DNA of 25,107 nt from Polyangiaceae bacterium (GCA_025936205.1 JAICTU010000066.1:1-25107), one strand, 5' to 3'; counted from the first letter of the stretch, positions 1 to 10,536 are shown. A program made the numbers and translations. Notes: a model not told the origin generated them from the letters alone.

Positions 1-171
1 CAGCGGAGCTCGCCCGAAGGTCTTCTTGTAGACGCGGTGCACGAACGCGATCTCGATCTCCGGGTCTTGCACGGCTCTCTGATAGAGGTCGTGCTTGTCC
101 GCGGTGGCGGCGGTCAGTGCTGGCTTCTTCTTGGCTGGGGTACGGGTGCGCGAGCGCCGGGGGTCGGTCAT
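1..171 (-). CDS. Class I SAM-dependent methyltransferase-like protein, N-terminal part only
   Basis: The gene reads leftwards from an ATG at 171-169 and leaves the window after 57 codons. The visible protein has a basic, Arg/Lys/Pro-rich leader of about 22 residues. A segment reading DKHDLYQRAVQDPE, then AFVHRVYKKTFGRAPL follows. This matches, from memory, the opening of a bacterial methyltransferase family in which an LYxxSVQDPE-like segment precedes an REDFCGTA SAM-binding motif; that motif would lie just outside the window. The function is therefore inferred from the N-terminal signature alone and no catalytic residue is visible. It is transcribed divergently from the histidine kinase gene at 321. 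Confidence 0.55.
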   Translation of the reverse strand, partial: MTDPRRSRTRTPAKKKPALTAATADKHDLYQRAVQDPEIEIAFVHRVYKKTFGRAPL

Positions 172-180
172 GAGGTGGGC

Positions 181-200
181 GGGGTGCGGGGTGTCCCCGC
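181..200 (+). repeat. Short GC palindromic repeat, copy 1
   Basis: The sequence GGGGTGCGGG followed by GTGTCCCCGC forms a GCGGG/CCCGC-type hairpin. It lies between the divergent methyltransferase and kinase genes. The same core recurs at 7329, 15155 (reverse), 22277, 22308 and, in part, 24355. A separate small hairpin (CCGGCG-TACA-CGCCGG, 217-232) lies just downstream in the same intergenic region. Confidence 0.6.
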
Positions 201-320
201 GGATAGAAGTGTGGGGCCGGCGTACACGCCGGGCGGCGCCCGCCGTTTTAGTGGCCGGAGCGGCCTCCCACAACCACGGAGATCTTTAAGCCTGCCGGCC
301 GAGGGCCGTTGTAGTCCTGG

Positions 321-2942
<2,622 letters not shown>

Positions 2943-2970
2943 TCCGGTCTGTGCAGCTGGCCGTTGGAGG

Positions 2971-2990
2971 CTGTGACAATGACGTCACAG
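2971..2990 (+). promoter_or_regulatory. Inverted repeat between kinase and lipoprotein genes
   Basis: CTGTGAC-AATGAC-GTCACAG is a perfect 7-bp inverted repeat with a 6-base spacer. It lies 28 bases past the kinase stop and 19 bases before the lipoprotein start. It could be an operator or a hairpin in the messenger. It resembles the TGTGA/TCACA half-sites of CRP-family regulators, but the half-site spacing is 8 instead of 6. There is no T-run, so it is a poor intrinsic terminator. Confidence 0.4.
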
Positions 2991-3009
2991 GGTCTCCGGG
3001 TGGTTATCG

Positions 3010-3450
3010 ATGCATAGACTATCAAAGCTGGATCAGCACAGTCCTGCTCTGCTCTTGCGACGCCTCGCGCCGTGGGCGGTCTTCGGACTGCTCGTCGCGG
3101 GTTGTGTCTACGACGACAGCGATCGCTGCGGACCGAACGAACATCTCACGGACAAAGACCGGCTCTGCGCCTGCGATGACGGCTTTACCTATACCGCCAA
3201 GGGTTGCGTGGAGGCCAGTGCGGATGCGCCTCCGCCGCCCAAGGCCTGCACGAGCGACGCTGACTGCACGGATACGGGAGCCGCGACCTACTGCGAATTG
3301 CTCGTCAGCCACACCTGTCTGATCCCGAACTGCAGCGCCTCCCCGAACGACTGCCCCACGGGCAACGAGTGCTGCCCCTTCAGCACGACTCCCGGTTTTG
3401 AAACCTTGCCGAACCTGTGCCTCGCAGCGGGGTTGTGTACTCTACTATGA
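3010..3450 (+). CDS. Cysteine-rich secreted lipoprotein of unknown function
   Basis: The 146-residue product has an N-terminal hydrophobic stretch (about residues 13-31) ending in the lipobox LLVAGC, so Cys32 is the predicted lipidation site. The mature part is small and holds 14 further cysteines in motifs such as CxC, GC and ECC. An Ala/Pro-rich linker lies near the middle. This pattern suggests a disulfide-knotted, surface or periplasmic protein and is common among myxobacterial lipoproteins. No enzymatic motif is visible. Its TGA (3448-3450) overlaps the ATG of the porin gene (3447), which argues for co-translation. A role next to the porin is inferred only from this linkage. Confidence 0.75.
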   Translation: MHRLSKLDQHSPALLLRRLAPWAVFGLLVAGCVYDDSDRCGPNEHLTDKDRLCACDDGFTYTAKGCVEASADAPPPPKACTSDADCTDTGAATYCELLVSHTCLIPNCSASPNDCPTGNECCPFSTTPGFETLPNLCLAAGLCTLL

Positions 3451-4856
3451 AAACTCGCGTTTCATCTTCGCTCTTCGTCGGCAGCGCGACGCTGCTCACC
3501 CTGGCCGGCTCTGCATTCGCGCAGGACGCCATCGCGCCGCTTCCGCCGGAATCCGCTCCTGCACCAGCCAGCGCGGCTCCCGGCGCAGCCAGCGCTGCTC
3601 CGGCAGCTCCTGCGGCGAGCGTCGCCGCTGCCCCCTCCGATGCGGAAGCCGAAGCGCTGGCCGCAGCGTTGAGCTCGAGCAGCGATACCACGAGCGCCGC
3701 CGTGGCGGACGTGGAGGAGTTCAAGCTCAACATCTACGGCTTCGCTGACTTCCTCTACACCCAGCGCCTCAACGACTTCACGCTCGCTGCGCCGTACCCG
3801 ACCTTCATGGTCGGCAATCTCAACTTGTACGTCGGCGCGGAGCTCGGCTCCGGCTGGCGCACGCTCACGGAGGTCCGGTTCACGTACCTGCCGAACGGCA
3901 ACGTCCCCCAGGGGGGCGGTACCCGTACGGATACGACGGTGAACGACCCGGCAAACCTGGGCCAGCCGACAGTGAAATGGGGCGGCATCCAGATCGAACG
4001 CGCCTGGCTCGAGTACACGGTGCACCCGCTGCTCACGATCCAGGGCGGTCAGTGGCTGACGCCGTATGGCATCTGGAACGTCGACCACGGCTCGCCCGTG
4101 ATCATCGGCGTGCGGCGCCCGTTCGTGGTGAACTCACTGCTCATGCCCGAACGGCAGACAGGCGTCCAGGCCTACGGCTCATACCTCGCAGGCAGCACGG
4201 AGATCGGTTACCACCTGGGCGTCAGCAATGGCCGCGGACCGGTCGATACCTACGGAGATCTGGACAAGAACAAGGCCGTCACGGCGCGCCTTTCGGTGTC
4301 GAACGATTCGCCCATCGGCAACATCACGCTCGGCGGCACGCTCTACCGCGGGCGCTATACCGATCGAGCGCAGGGCTATGCCGTAGCTGCCGACGGAGGC
4401 TACATGACCACGTACGTCGCCAGCTCGGTCTACGACGAGCTGACGCTGGCGGCGGACCTGCGCTGGATCTGGAACGACCTGACCGTGCAAGGGGAATTCA
4501 TGCAGCACGACGTCGTCTACCCGCGTGAAGAGCTGCGTCCCAGCGCGTTTCCTTCGGCGACTCACCCGCCAGGATTCATAGCGGATACCCGCACCACCGG
4601 CTGGTACTTGATGGGCGCCTACCGCTTGCCGTGGTTCAATATCATGCCCTTCTTCGGCGGTGAGGCCTGGCGCCCCAATCAAAGCGGCTTCAGCAACGCC
4701 AACGCCGTCTGGGGCGGCCTCAACGTGCGTCCCATCCCGCGCGTCGTGCTCAAGGCGCAGTACACGCAGAGCTTTTGGCTCGAGCCGGACGAATTCAAAT
4801 TGCACGGGGCCAACGGTCTGAAAGCCATCGATCTTCAGGCTTCATGGAGTTTCTAA
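3447..4856 (+). CDS. Outer-membrane beta-barrel porin
   Basis: I place the start at the ATG at 3447, which overlaps the preceding stop (ATGA), and not at an upstream in-frame GTG (3417). From there the protein begins with a textbook signal peptide (KTR, hydrophobic core, AGSAFA|QD). About 50 Ala/Pro/Ser-rich residues follow, then VEEFKLNIYGFADF, a typical first porin strand. The rest has alternating aromatic/polar strands, Gly/Asn-rich loops, and ends in LQASWSF with the terminal Phe used for outer-membrane insertion. At 469 residues it fits the size of anion or phosphate-selective porins of the OprO/OprP type, but substrate specificity cannot be read from the sequence. Its stop overlaps the next ATG (TAATG). 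Confidence 0.82.
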   Translation: MKTRVSSSLFVGSATLLTLAGSAFAQDAIAPLPPESAPAPASAAPGAASAAPAAPAASVAAAPSDAEAEALAAALSSSSDTTSAAVADVEEFKLNIYGFADFLYTQRLNDFTLAAPYPTFMVGNLNLYVGAELGSGWRTLTEVRFTYLPNGNVPQGGGTRTDTTVNDPANLGQPTVKWGGIQIERAWLEYTVHPLLTIQGGQWLTPYGIWNVDHGSPVIIGVRRPFVVNSLLMPERQTGVQAYGSYLAGSTEIGYHLGVSNGRGPVDTYGDLDKNKAVTARLSVSNDSPIGNITLGGTLYRGRYTDRAQGYAVAADGGYMTTYVASSVYDELTLAADLRWIWNDLTVQGEFMQHDVVYPREELRPSAFPSATHPPGFIADTRTTGWYLMGAYRLPWFNIMPFFGGEAWRPNQSGFSNANAVWGGLNVRPIPRVVLKAQYTQSFWLEPDEFKLHGANGLKAIDLQASWSF

Positions 4857-5347
4857 TGACGAGCCGACGTGAATTTCTGAGATTGTCCACAGGCGCGGCC
4901 TTCACGCTGGGCCTGCCGCTCGGGATCCCGAGCGCGGAAGCACAAGCGCAGGTGTTGGCGTTGGTGGTGGCCAAGAACAGCCCGATCCAGCAGCTCTCCC
5001 AGTACGAGCTCAAGAAGCTGTATCTCGGCGCGAACATCAACGACCCGTCGGGCGAGCGCATCATCGCCTTCAACCAGGCGCCGAACTCCCCGGACCGGGT
5101 GGCCTTCGAGCAGCGGGTGCTGGGCATGTCGTCGGAAGAGGTCTCCCGCTACTGGATCGACCGCAAGATCCGCGGTGAGAGCGGCGCCCCCAAGGCGGTG
5201 GGTTCGGTGGAGCTGTTGCAGCGCGTGGTGAGCAAGCTGGAGCACTCTGTCGCCTATGTGAGAGCGGACCAGGTACGCCCCGAGGTGCGCGTCGTCGCGA
5301 TCGACGGCAACGTACCAGGAGATTCTGGATACCGACTGTTCGCGTGA
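4856..5347 (+). CDS. Tat-exported PstS-like substrate-binding domain protein
   Basis: The ATG at 4856 overlaps the porin stop (TAATG) and begins MTSRREFLRLS, a twin-arginine motif, followed by a hydrophobic stretch and likely cleavage near AEA (about residue 29). The 163-residue protein has the small phosphate-binding-protein-like fold signature: VVAKNSPIQQLSQYELKKLYLG, broken here by few charged residues, then IIAFNQ, FEQRVLGMSSEEVSRYW and a late SVAYV segment. Such short PstS-like proteins are about half the size of transport PstS and usually lie beside porins or sensors, not beside ABC permeases; no permease is present here. It probably binds a small ligand in the periplasm. A part in presenting ligand to the kinase at 321 is inference. 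Confidence 0.72.
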   Translation: MTSRREFLRLSTGAAFTLGLPLGIPSAEAQAQVLALVVAKNSPIQQLSQYELKKLYLGANINDPSGERIIAFNQAPNSPDRVAFEQRVLGMSSEEVSRYWIDRKIRGESGAPKAVGSVELLQRVVSKLEHSVAYVRADQVRPEVRVVAIDGNVPGDSGYRLFA

Positions 5348-5356
5348 AGAACGGGG

Positions 5357-5374
5357 AGTGCCGCCGACGGCGCT
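5357..5374 (+). terminator. Hairpin after the binding-protein gene
   Basis: AGTGCCG-CCGA-CGGCGCT forms a 7-bp stem (one G-T pair) with a tetraloop, starting 10 bases past the stop of the binding-protein gene. There is no T-run, so it may act only as a weak or factor-dependent terminator, or as an mRNA 3' end stabiliser. Confidence 0.35.
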
Positions 5375-5417
5375 CTGAGTCAGACTTAACGAACCACCAG
5401 AGTCTCCCTCGGAAGGT

Positions 5418-5849
5418 ATGCCGGAAGCAGCACTCGCCCCCAACGTGCTCGTCATCGATGATTGTGAAATCGCGCGTGCCGAGATGACACACCGCCTCGG
5501 TCGGGCAGGCCTCAAGGTCTCGAACCTGGCCTCTCCGATCGGGGCGACGCGCGTGATCGTCGATCAAGCCATCGATGTCGTGGTGATCGACGTGCAGATG
5601 CCCAGCATCCGCGGAGACCGTCTGGCAGCCTTGTTCAAAGGCAACCCGCGCTTCGCGACCCTGGGTGTGATCCTGGTCACAGGCGGGAACGAAGCCGAGC
5701 TGGAGGAGCTCGGCGCGGTCGCCAAGGCCGACGCGGTGCTGTCCAAGGGCCGCCTCGATCGGCTCGTCGATCTGGTCAAGGACACCTTCCGCCGCAGGCG
5801 CAGCAGTCAATTGGCGCCGCAGCGCAGCGAGCGGCCCCAGGTGCGCTGA
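5418..5849 (+). CDS. Stand-alone response regulator receiver protein
   Basis: The 143-residue protein is essentially one receiver domain: VLVIDD (acid pair D14/D15), phospho-acceptor D58 in VVIDVQMP, the switch Thr in VTGG (T88) and Lys110 in LSKGRL. After the domain there is only a basic, Arg/Gln-rich tail of about 20 residues, so no DNA-binding or enzymatic output is present. A GGAAGG ribosome site lies four bases before the ATG. It follows the kinase-porin-binding-protein genes on the same strand, with a 70-base gap. It may receive phosphate from the HPt domain of the kinase at 321, though its cognate kinase is not proven. Its last 43 bases overlap the end of the convergent lipoprotein gene. 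Confidence 0.85.
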   Translation: MPEAALAPNVLVIDDCEIARAEMTHRLGRAGLKVSNLASPIGATRVIVDQAIDVVVIDVQMPSIRGDRLAALFKGNPRFATLGVILVTGGNEAELEELGAVAKADAVLSKGRLDRLVDLVKDTFRRRRSSQLAPQRSERPQVR

Positions 5850-7216
5850 TTGCCGACGTACGCGAGCAGCGCGGCGTCGCCCCCCGACCACAGCGAGACG
5901 TCGAAGAAAGCTGCCGCGCGCGCCAGCACGATCGCTGGCGCTGCCTGTCGCTGCTGCTCGATCAGCACCAGCTCCTGCGGCGCGTGGGGCTCGGCCGTGG
6001 TGGGCCGCGCCAGCACCACGTAGCGCCGCCCGCACAGCTCCATGCCCGCGAAGGGCGCCGGCTCGATGCCGTTCTCATACAGCAGCCAATCCGGCTCTGT
6101 CTGCGCGGACGAGCCCGACAGCGGTACGCGCAGCGTGAGCAAGCCAAAATGCGTGATGTCGCGCTCCAGCGCCATCAGGCCCAGCACCGAGCTCGTGTCG
6201 GCGCTCTGCGCCAGAAACTCCGTCGTGGAGCGGCTCGGTCCCCCCACCCACACGATGCGATCGTCGCCGAGGCTGACCAGGCGCTGAGGCGTGATCTCCA
6301 GCTGGCGCAGGTGCAGCGAGGACATGCCTGTGCGCGCCTCCAGATAGATCGCGACCACGCCCTGCGGAGTGCCGAGCAGCTGCACGCTGTGAGCGGAGTT
6401 CAGGTCCTCGGTGAGGACGAGCGCTTCCGGCTGCCCCTCGACCCAGAGCTTCGCCCGGAGCGGCTCGTCGGGCCCCGAGGGGCGAGCGACGTAGGCGGCG
6501 AGCGGCGGCACGTCCTGGAGGAGCTTCGGGTCTCCGACAGGGATGGCCACGCGCGTGCCCACGCGCGCATCGTCGCGCAGCACCTCCGGGACGGCTCCCG
6601 GCCCCGCGCTGCCGAGCGCGTGCCGCAACAGCCGGCCATGGGAGACCCAGTAGGCAGAGCCGCCGCGTACTGCCGGGCCCTTGGCGAGCGGAAACGGCGC
6701 CGCGCGGTCCGGCAGCACTTGCAGCGGCGTGACGCGCGGCTTGGCCCCGCCCTTCCCCGTGCGCTCCAGGTGCGCCAGCCACAGCTCGTTCTCGCGGTTG
6801 ACCATCGCCACGCCGCGCTCGGTGGCCGTGGCGGGGCCGGCCGGCGCAATCTCCACCAGCGAGTCGAGGACCAGGCCCCCCGCCACGCTGCCCGCCTCCG
6901 ACGTCGCATCGCGGCCGCCGCTGCTGGCGGCCACCACCACTGGCTCGCGCTCGGGCGGCAGCTCGTACGAGTGGTGCTTCGCTGGCGCGCCGGCGTCGGC
7001 AGTAACCGCCGCGGCCGCGAGCGCCGCGGCGCGCGCGCGTTCGGTCAACTCGCGGCTGGCAGAGGGCCCCTCGGCGCTGATGGCGGCGGGCACGGGCGCG
7101 CTGAAGCTGGACGAGGAGTGCCGCTCCGAGCCGCACTCGCAACCCAGCACCAGCCACAGGGCGCAGAGCCCGAGGGCGCAGAGCCGCGGCGCGCCGATCC
7201 TGGGTGCCCCGCTCAC
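5807..7216 (-). CDS. Large lipoprotein of unknown function, possibly beta-propeller-like
   Basis: The start is a GTG at 7216-7214 that overlaps the TGA of gpsA (GTGA), giving a 469-residue product. The longer open frame reaching back to 7864 is only a shadow of gpsA. The N-terminus has a hydrophobic helix and lipobox LVLGC (Cys26), then a Ser/Ala-rich linker to about residue 95. The rest is rich in short strand-like segments with recurring patterns such as ELWLAHLERTG, SAYWVSHGRLLRH and SSLHLRQLEI. This would fit a beta-propeller or a cell-surface scaffold, but I recognise no family. Translational coupling to gpsA suggests co-expression without implying a shared pathway. Its 3' end overlaps the receiver gene by 43 bases. 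Confidence 0.7.
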   Translation of the reverse strand: MSGAPRIGAPRLCALGLCALWLVLGCECGSERHSSSSFSAPVPAAISAEGPSASRELTERARAAALAAAAVTADAGAPAKHHSYELPPEREPVVVAASSGGRDATSEAGSVAGGLVLDSLVEIAPAGPATATERGVAMVNRENELWLAHLERTGKGGAKPRVTPLQVLPDRAAPFPLAKGPAVRGGSAYWVSHGRLLRHALGSAGPGAVPEVLRDDARVGTRVAIPVGDPKLLQDVPPLAAYVARPSGPDEPLRAKLWVEGQPEALVLTEDLNSAHSVQLLGTPQGVVAIYLEARTGMSSLHLRQLEITPQRLVSLGDDRIVWVGGPSRSTTEFLAQSADTSSVLGLMALERDITHFGLLTLRVPLSGSSAQTEPDWLLYENGIEPAPFAGMELCGRRYVVLARPTTAEPHAPQELVLIEQQRQAAPAIVLARAAAFFDVSLWSGGDAALLAYVGNQRTWGRSLRCGAN

Positions 7217-8289
7217 GCGCGAAAGAATTCCTGAAACGGCACGTTCACCGGCGCTCCGTGCAAGCCCACGTCGATCAGGTGCGAGAGCAGCGGCAGGCGC
7301 CGCCGATCCGGGCGCCCCGCACCCGCTCGGGGTGCGGGCTGCCCCCGCAGTGATGCAGTGAGGAAGCGGTCGAGCACGCCCAGCACTTCCAGACACTCGA
7401 GCGTAGCTCCCTGCATCAGCCGGATCGCCTCGCGCGTCGCGTGACCCATGCCCAGCAACGTGCCGAAGCGCCCGGTGCGGCCGCCGTTGCAGGTGACCGT
7501 GAGATCGCCCGAGCCCGCCAGGCCGAGAGCGGTCGCGACGCCGCCGCCTTGCGACAGGACCAGCTCCTGCATCTCCACCAGCGACTGCGCGAACACGGCC
7601 GCCTCGTAGTTGTGCATGGCGACGCTGCCGCGCTCGCCGTTGGCGCGCTGATGCAGCCCCGCGCCGAAGGCGATGCCCATGGCATAGGCATTCTTGAGCG
7701 CCGCGCAGACCTGTGCGCCGACCACGTCCTCCTGCAGCACGACGCGATAATAGTCCGTCTGCAGCCAATCGGCGAAGCGGCGCGCCACGCTCAGGTCCTG
7801 GCCCGTGAACACGACCATGGTCGGAGTGCGCCGCACCAGCTCGCCGGCGATGCACGGCCCGCACACCGCCACCGGCCGCGTCGATGCCGCGAGTTCGGCC
7901 GGTAACGCGAGCCGCAACGCCTCGGTCAACACGCGCAGCGCAGCGCCGTCCTGCTCCAGCCCCTTGCTCAACATCAAGATCGGCCGCTGTCGGCGCGCCA
8001 GCACGGGGGCGAGCGCGCTCGCGGCCCAGGCGATGCCGGCGGAGCTCACGCCGAGCACGATCGCGTCGGCGTCCGCACAGGCCGCCGTGAGCTCGCTCAC
8101 GGGATGGCAGCTCGAGAGCGGCGGCAGCCGAACCCCCAGCGTGGGATGCGGCCGCTCACTGGCCACTGCGCTCACCAGCGCGCCGTCCAGGGGCGTACCG
8201 ATCAGGCGCACGGTATGGCCCCGATCGCTGAGCGGCACACACAGCGCGCTACCCATCATGCCGGCACCGACCACGGAAAGGACTGCCAC
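7213..8289 (-). CDS. gpsA: NAD(P)-dependent glycerol-3-phosphate dehydrogenase
   Basis: It catalyses the reversible reduction of dihydroxyacetone phosphate to sn-glycerol 3-phosphate, the backbone precursor of phospholipids, in the cytosol. I chose the GTG at 8289 because AAGGTGG lies just upstream and the protein then begins MAVLSVVGAGMMGSAL, the usual Rossmann start. The 358 residues show the dinucleotide loop GAGMMG (8-13), LSKGLE, a GPCIAGE segment in place of the common GPTFA, catalytic Lys199 in AALKNAYAMG, and substrate-binding NGGRTGRFG near 268-276. It is slightly longer than the usual 330-340. Residues of about 315-321 (RGQPAPR) are encoded by a copy of the GC palindromic repeat. 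The stop overlaps the next gene by GTGA. Confidence 0.9.
   Translation of the reverse strand: MAVLSVVGAGMMGSALCVPLSDRGHTVRLIGTPLDGALVSAVASERPHPTLGVRLPPLSSCHPVSELTAACADADAIVLGVSSAGIAWAASALAPVLARRQRPILMLSKGLEQDGAALRVLTEALRLALPAELAASTRPVAVCGPCIAGELVRRTPTMVVFTGQDLSVARRFADWLQTDYYRVVLQEDVVGAQVCAALKNAYAMGIAFGAGLHQRANGERGSVAMHNYEAAVFAQSLVEMQELVLSQGGGVATALGLAGSGDLTVTCNGGRTGRFGTLLGMGHATREAIRLMQGATLECLEVLGVLDRFLTASLRGQPAPRAGAGRPDRRRLPLLSHLIDVGLHGAPVNVPFQEFFRA
7329..7349 (+). repeat. GC palindromic repeat, copy 2, inside gpsA
   Basis: GGGGTGCGGG-CTG-CCCCCGCA lies within the 3' part of the gpsA reading frame without disrupting it. It matches the intergenic copies at 181 and 22277-22332. Confidence 0.5.
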
Positions 8290-8524
8290 GACCCACCTTG
8301 TAAGCCGAATCGAGGCGAACACTCCAGTTGGCTTGCCGCCGGTGCAGCGCCGCGCTCCAGCCGGAGCGGCGCTTGCCGTTCGATGGACTGGTGACTCCCC
8401 ACATCAGAGGCTGGAAAATGGCCCGCGAAGGTCTGGCCAGAGGCCAACGGCCAGGGAGTCGGAAGCGACGTCGTCCGGCTGACGATGTTGCGTCAAGCGC
8501 CTGGCAGCGCGCGCGGAGAGCGCC

Positions 8525-8899
8525 ATGAATCGCCCGCGCCGACCCGCGCCAAAACCCAGCTCCGCGACGCGACGCGCTCCGCCCTGGGAGGTCACGCCCG
8601 CGGATCTGCAGTGCCTGGACGCCGTGCGCTCGTTGCTCACGGCGCTCAACAACGCCTACGTCAGCACCCGGCAGATCCACACCCTGATCCTCGACATCCC
8701 GGTGCTCGCCGCGCGCTGCGTGCGCCGCATCGGCGCCAAGCAAGCGGTCACGCCCGAGCTGCTGGAGAAGGCGCTCAACTCGATCGGCAACCTCGGACTG
8801 GAGACGGAGCTGCTCGGGTTGCTGGAAGATCTCACCACCTGCCGCGCCGACCTCCAGGAACAACAAGCCGAACGCCCCTCGCAACCGCCGGGCGCATGA
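8525..8899 (+). CDS. Small protein of unknown function, possible HDOD-related helical domain
   Basis: This 124-residue protein starts at an ATG preceded by GGAGAG at five bases. After a basic Pro/Arg-rich leader (about 20 residues) it is predicted to be mainly helical. Segments such as QIHTLILDIPVLAARCVRRI and LEKALNSIGNLGLETELLGL recall the helical repeats of HDOD signalling domains. The match is loose, and the protein is much shorter than a full HDOD domain (about 200 residues). No metal-binding His/Asp set is visible. It is the first gene of a plus-strand run leading to the FlgJ-like enzyme and motAB, so a role in motility or its signalling is possible but not shown. It is divergent from gpsA across a 235-base gap with no clear promoter. 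Confidence 0.6.
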   Translation: MNRPRRPAPKPSSATRRAPPWEVTPADLQCLDAVRSLLTALNNAYVSTRQIHTLILDIPVLAARCVRRIGAKQAVTPELLEKALNSIGNLGLETELLGLLEDLTTCRADLQEQQAERPSQPPGA

Positions 8900-8944
8900 C
8901 GCGCAGGAGGCGCTGGCCTGGGACTTGCTCCGCGCCACACAGAC

Positions 8945-9739
8945 GTGGCGCTGAGTCTCGACAGCTCGCTTGCTTTTAGGCCGAATCCCGGCAGCGCAGC
9001 GCGCGAGGACGCGAAGGCTCCGCGTGCCACCGACGCCAAGGCGTTCAGCGCGGCGCTCGAGCACCACGTCGCACCTGCGCACACCCCGCTCACCGGCAGC
9101 CAGGCGGCGGACGCACTGCAAGCGGCCTGGCAGGGCGCCATGGGCCGCGCGCCGAGTCAGAACACACTCTCGGTCCTGGTCGGGCAATGGGCGCACGAGA
9201 CGGGCCGCGGCTCCGCCATGCTCAACTACAACTTCGGCGGGATCAAGGGCACGGGCCCGAGCGGCGGCAGCACCGTCTATGCCACGCACGAAGGCTCGGG
9301 CGCGAGCGAAGTTCAGATTCGCGATCGTTTTCGCGCCTACGACAACGCCGAGGCCGGGGCGAGCGACTACCTCTCGCTCCTCCAGCGCCGCTACCCCGAA
9401 GCGCTACAAGCCGCCGAGCGCGGCGACCCCGTGGGCTTCGTCCAGGCACTCAAGGCGCGCGGGTACTTCACCGGCGATGAAGCCTCCTACGCCAAGAGCG
9501 TGGCCGGGCTAGCGCAGCGCGCGCTGGCGGCCGGCTTCGACGAGATCGGCGCGAATGAGCCCGGCGCCATCGGCTCGACCCCTGCCGTGGCGAGCGCGCC
9601 GGCGACCAGCGTCGACGCTCACGGCAACATGGTGATCCCGCCCGGCGCCCATGCTCACTCGTTCACCGACGAGATCAGTCGAGTGGAACTCCTGATGTCG
9701 GCGCTGCGCCTCGGACAGCTCGGCGACAAGGCAGGCTGA
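8945..9739 (+). CDS. FlgJ-like glucosaminidase / peptidoglycan hydrolase
   Basis: The 264-residue product starts at a GTG (8945) and has no signal peptide, as in flagellar rod muramidases that are exported by the flagellar apparatus. The glucosaminidase domain spans about residues 48-195. LVGQWAHETGRGS carries the expected catalytic Glu85. NYNFGGIKGTG follows, then FRAYDNAEAGASDYLSLL, and a late GYFTGDEASYAKSV segment matching the GYATDP.YA end of the family. These features fit the FlgJ C-terminal domain. The usual FlgJ N-terminal rod-cap domain is absent or unrecognisable; residues 1-45 are low-complexity. The C-terminal 60 residues are Ala/Ser-rich. It stops 2 bases before the TTG proposed for motA, so they are probably co-transcribed and act together in building or anchoring the flagellum. 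Confidence 0.78.
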   Translation: MALSLDSSLAFRPNPGSAAREDAKAPRATDAKAFSAALEHHVAPAHTPLTGSQAADALQAAWQGAMGRAPSQNTLSVLVGQWAHETGRGSAMLNYNFGGIKGTGPSGGSTVYATHEGSGASEVQIRDRFRAYDNAEAGASDYLSLLQRRYPEALQAAERGDPVGFVQALKARGYFTGDEASYAKSVAGLAQRALAAGFDEIGANEPGAIGSTPAVASAPATSVDAHGNMVIPPGAHAHSFTDEISRVELLMSALRLGQLGDKAG

Positions 9740-9741
9740 AT

Positions 9742-10536
9742 TTGATCTCTCGCGAAACTGAAAAACCCAAAGGCATGGACGTCGCAACGTTGATCGGCAG
9801 CGTGCTCGGCTTCGGGCTGATCCTGGGCGCGACCGCGCTCAGCGGCAGGCTCTCTGCCTTCATCGATCTGCCGAGCCTGCTGATCGTGGTCGGCGGCACA
9901 CTGGCCACGACGCTGGTGATGGAGAGCCTGAGCAACGTGCTGGGGGCTCTGCGGGTCGCTCGCCAGACGCTGTTTCACCGCGGCAGCGACTGCGTGCCGA
10001 CCATCCAGCGCATCGTCGAGCTCTCGCACACGGCGCGCCACAAGGGTGTGCTGGCGCTGGCCGACGTCGAGGTGGAAGACCCCTTTCTGGCCAAGGGCTT
10101 GCGCCTGGCCGTGAGCGGCCTGGACCGCGACGAGATCCGCGAGACCCTGAACGCCGAGCTCGTGAGCATGAAGCAGCGCCATCTGCGCGGCCAGCGTATG
10201 TTCAAGTTCATGGGCAGCACGGCGCCGGCCATGGGCATGATCGGCACGCTGATCGGCCTGGTGCAGATGCTGCAGACCCTGAACGACCCGACCCGCATTG
10301 GGCCGGCCATGGCGGTGGCGCTGCTCACCACCCTGTATGGTGCCGTGACGGCATTTCTGGTCTGCAACCCGATCGCCGCCAAGCTGGAGCGCCGCTCCGC
10401 GGAGGAGAGCGCGAACATGACGGTGGTGATCGAAGGCGTCGACGCGATCGTGCGAGGCCACCACACCGAGGTGATCCAGGACAAGCTGCAAGCGCGCCTC
10501 GCGCCCAAGGATCGCCCGACCGAGCGCGCCGCCTGA
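9742..10536 (+). CDS. motA: Flagellar motor stator subunit MotA
   Basis: With MotB this forms the ion channel that drives flagellar rotation. The sequence shows four hydrophobic segments (about residues 15-34, 41-60, 157-180 and 190-212), the long cytoplasmic loop between the second and third, and the channel segment STAPAMGMIGTLIGLV with the conserved Pro162. Charged residues in the loop (RGQRMFKFMG) fit the rotor-contact region. The TTG at 9742 has an AGG six bases upstream. An in-frame ATG at 9775 gives MDVATLIGSV, the more usual MotA start, but has a poorly spaced ribosome site; either may be used. The TGA overlaps the motB start (TGATG). Confidence 0.9.
   Translation: MISRETEKPKGMDVATLIGSVLGFGLILGATALSGRLSAFIDLPSLLIVVGGTLATTLVMESLSNVLGALRVARQTLFHRGSDCVPTIQRIVELSHTARHKGVLALADVEVEDPFLAKGLRLAVSGLDRDEIRETLNAELVSMKQRHLRGQRMFKFMGSTAPAMGMIGTLIGLVQMLQTLNDPTRIGPAMAVALLTTLYGAVTAFLVCNPIAAKLERRSAEESANMTVVIEGVDAIVRGHHTEVIQDKLQARLAPKDRPTERAA

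Noticed and set aside
2972..2989. Classical CRP site
   Set aside because: Half-sites TGTGA and TCACA are present but the spacer is 8 rather than 6 bases, so a standard CRP site is not claimed.
3417..3446. GTG at 3417 as porin start
   Set aside because: It would place ten residues before a complete signal peptide; the ATG at 3447 overlaps the previous stop.
7217..7864. Upstream extension of the lipoprotein frame to 7864
   Set aside because: This part reads an off-frame of gpsA and is Arg/Gly-rich. The lipobox and GTGA overlap set the start at 7216.
8433..8454. Hairpin CTGGCC/GGCCAG upstream of the small gene at 8525
   Set aside because: Only six pairs with a 10-base loop, expected by chance at this GC content.
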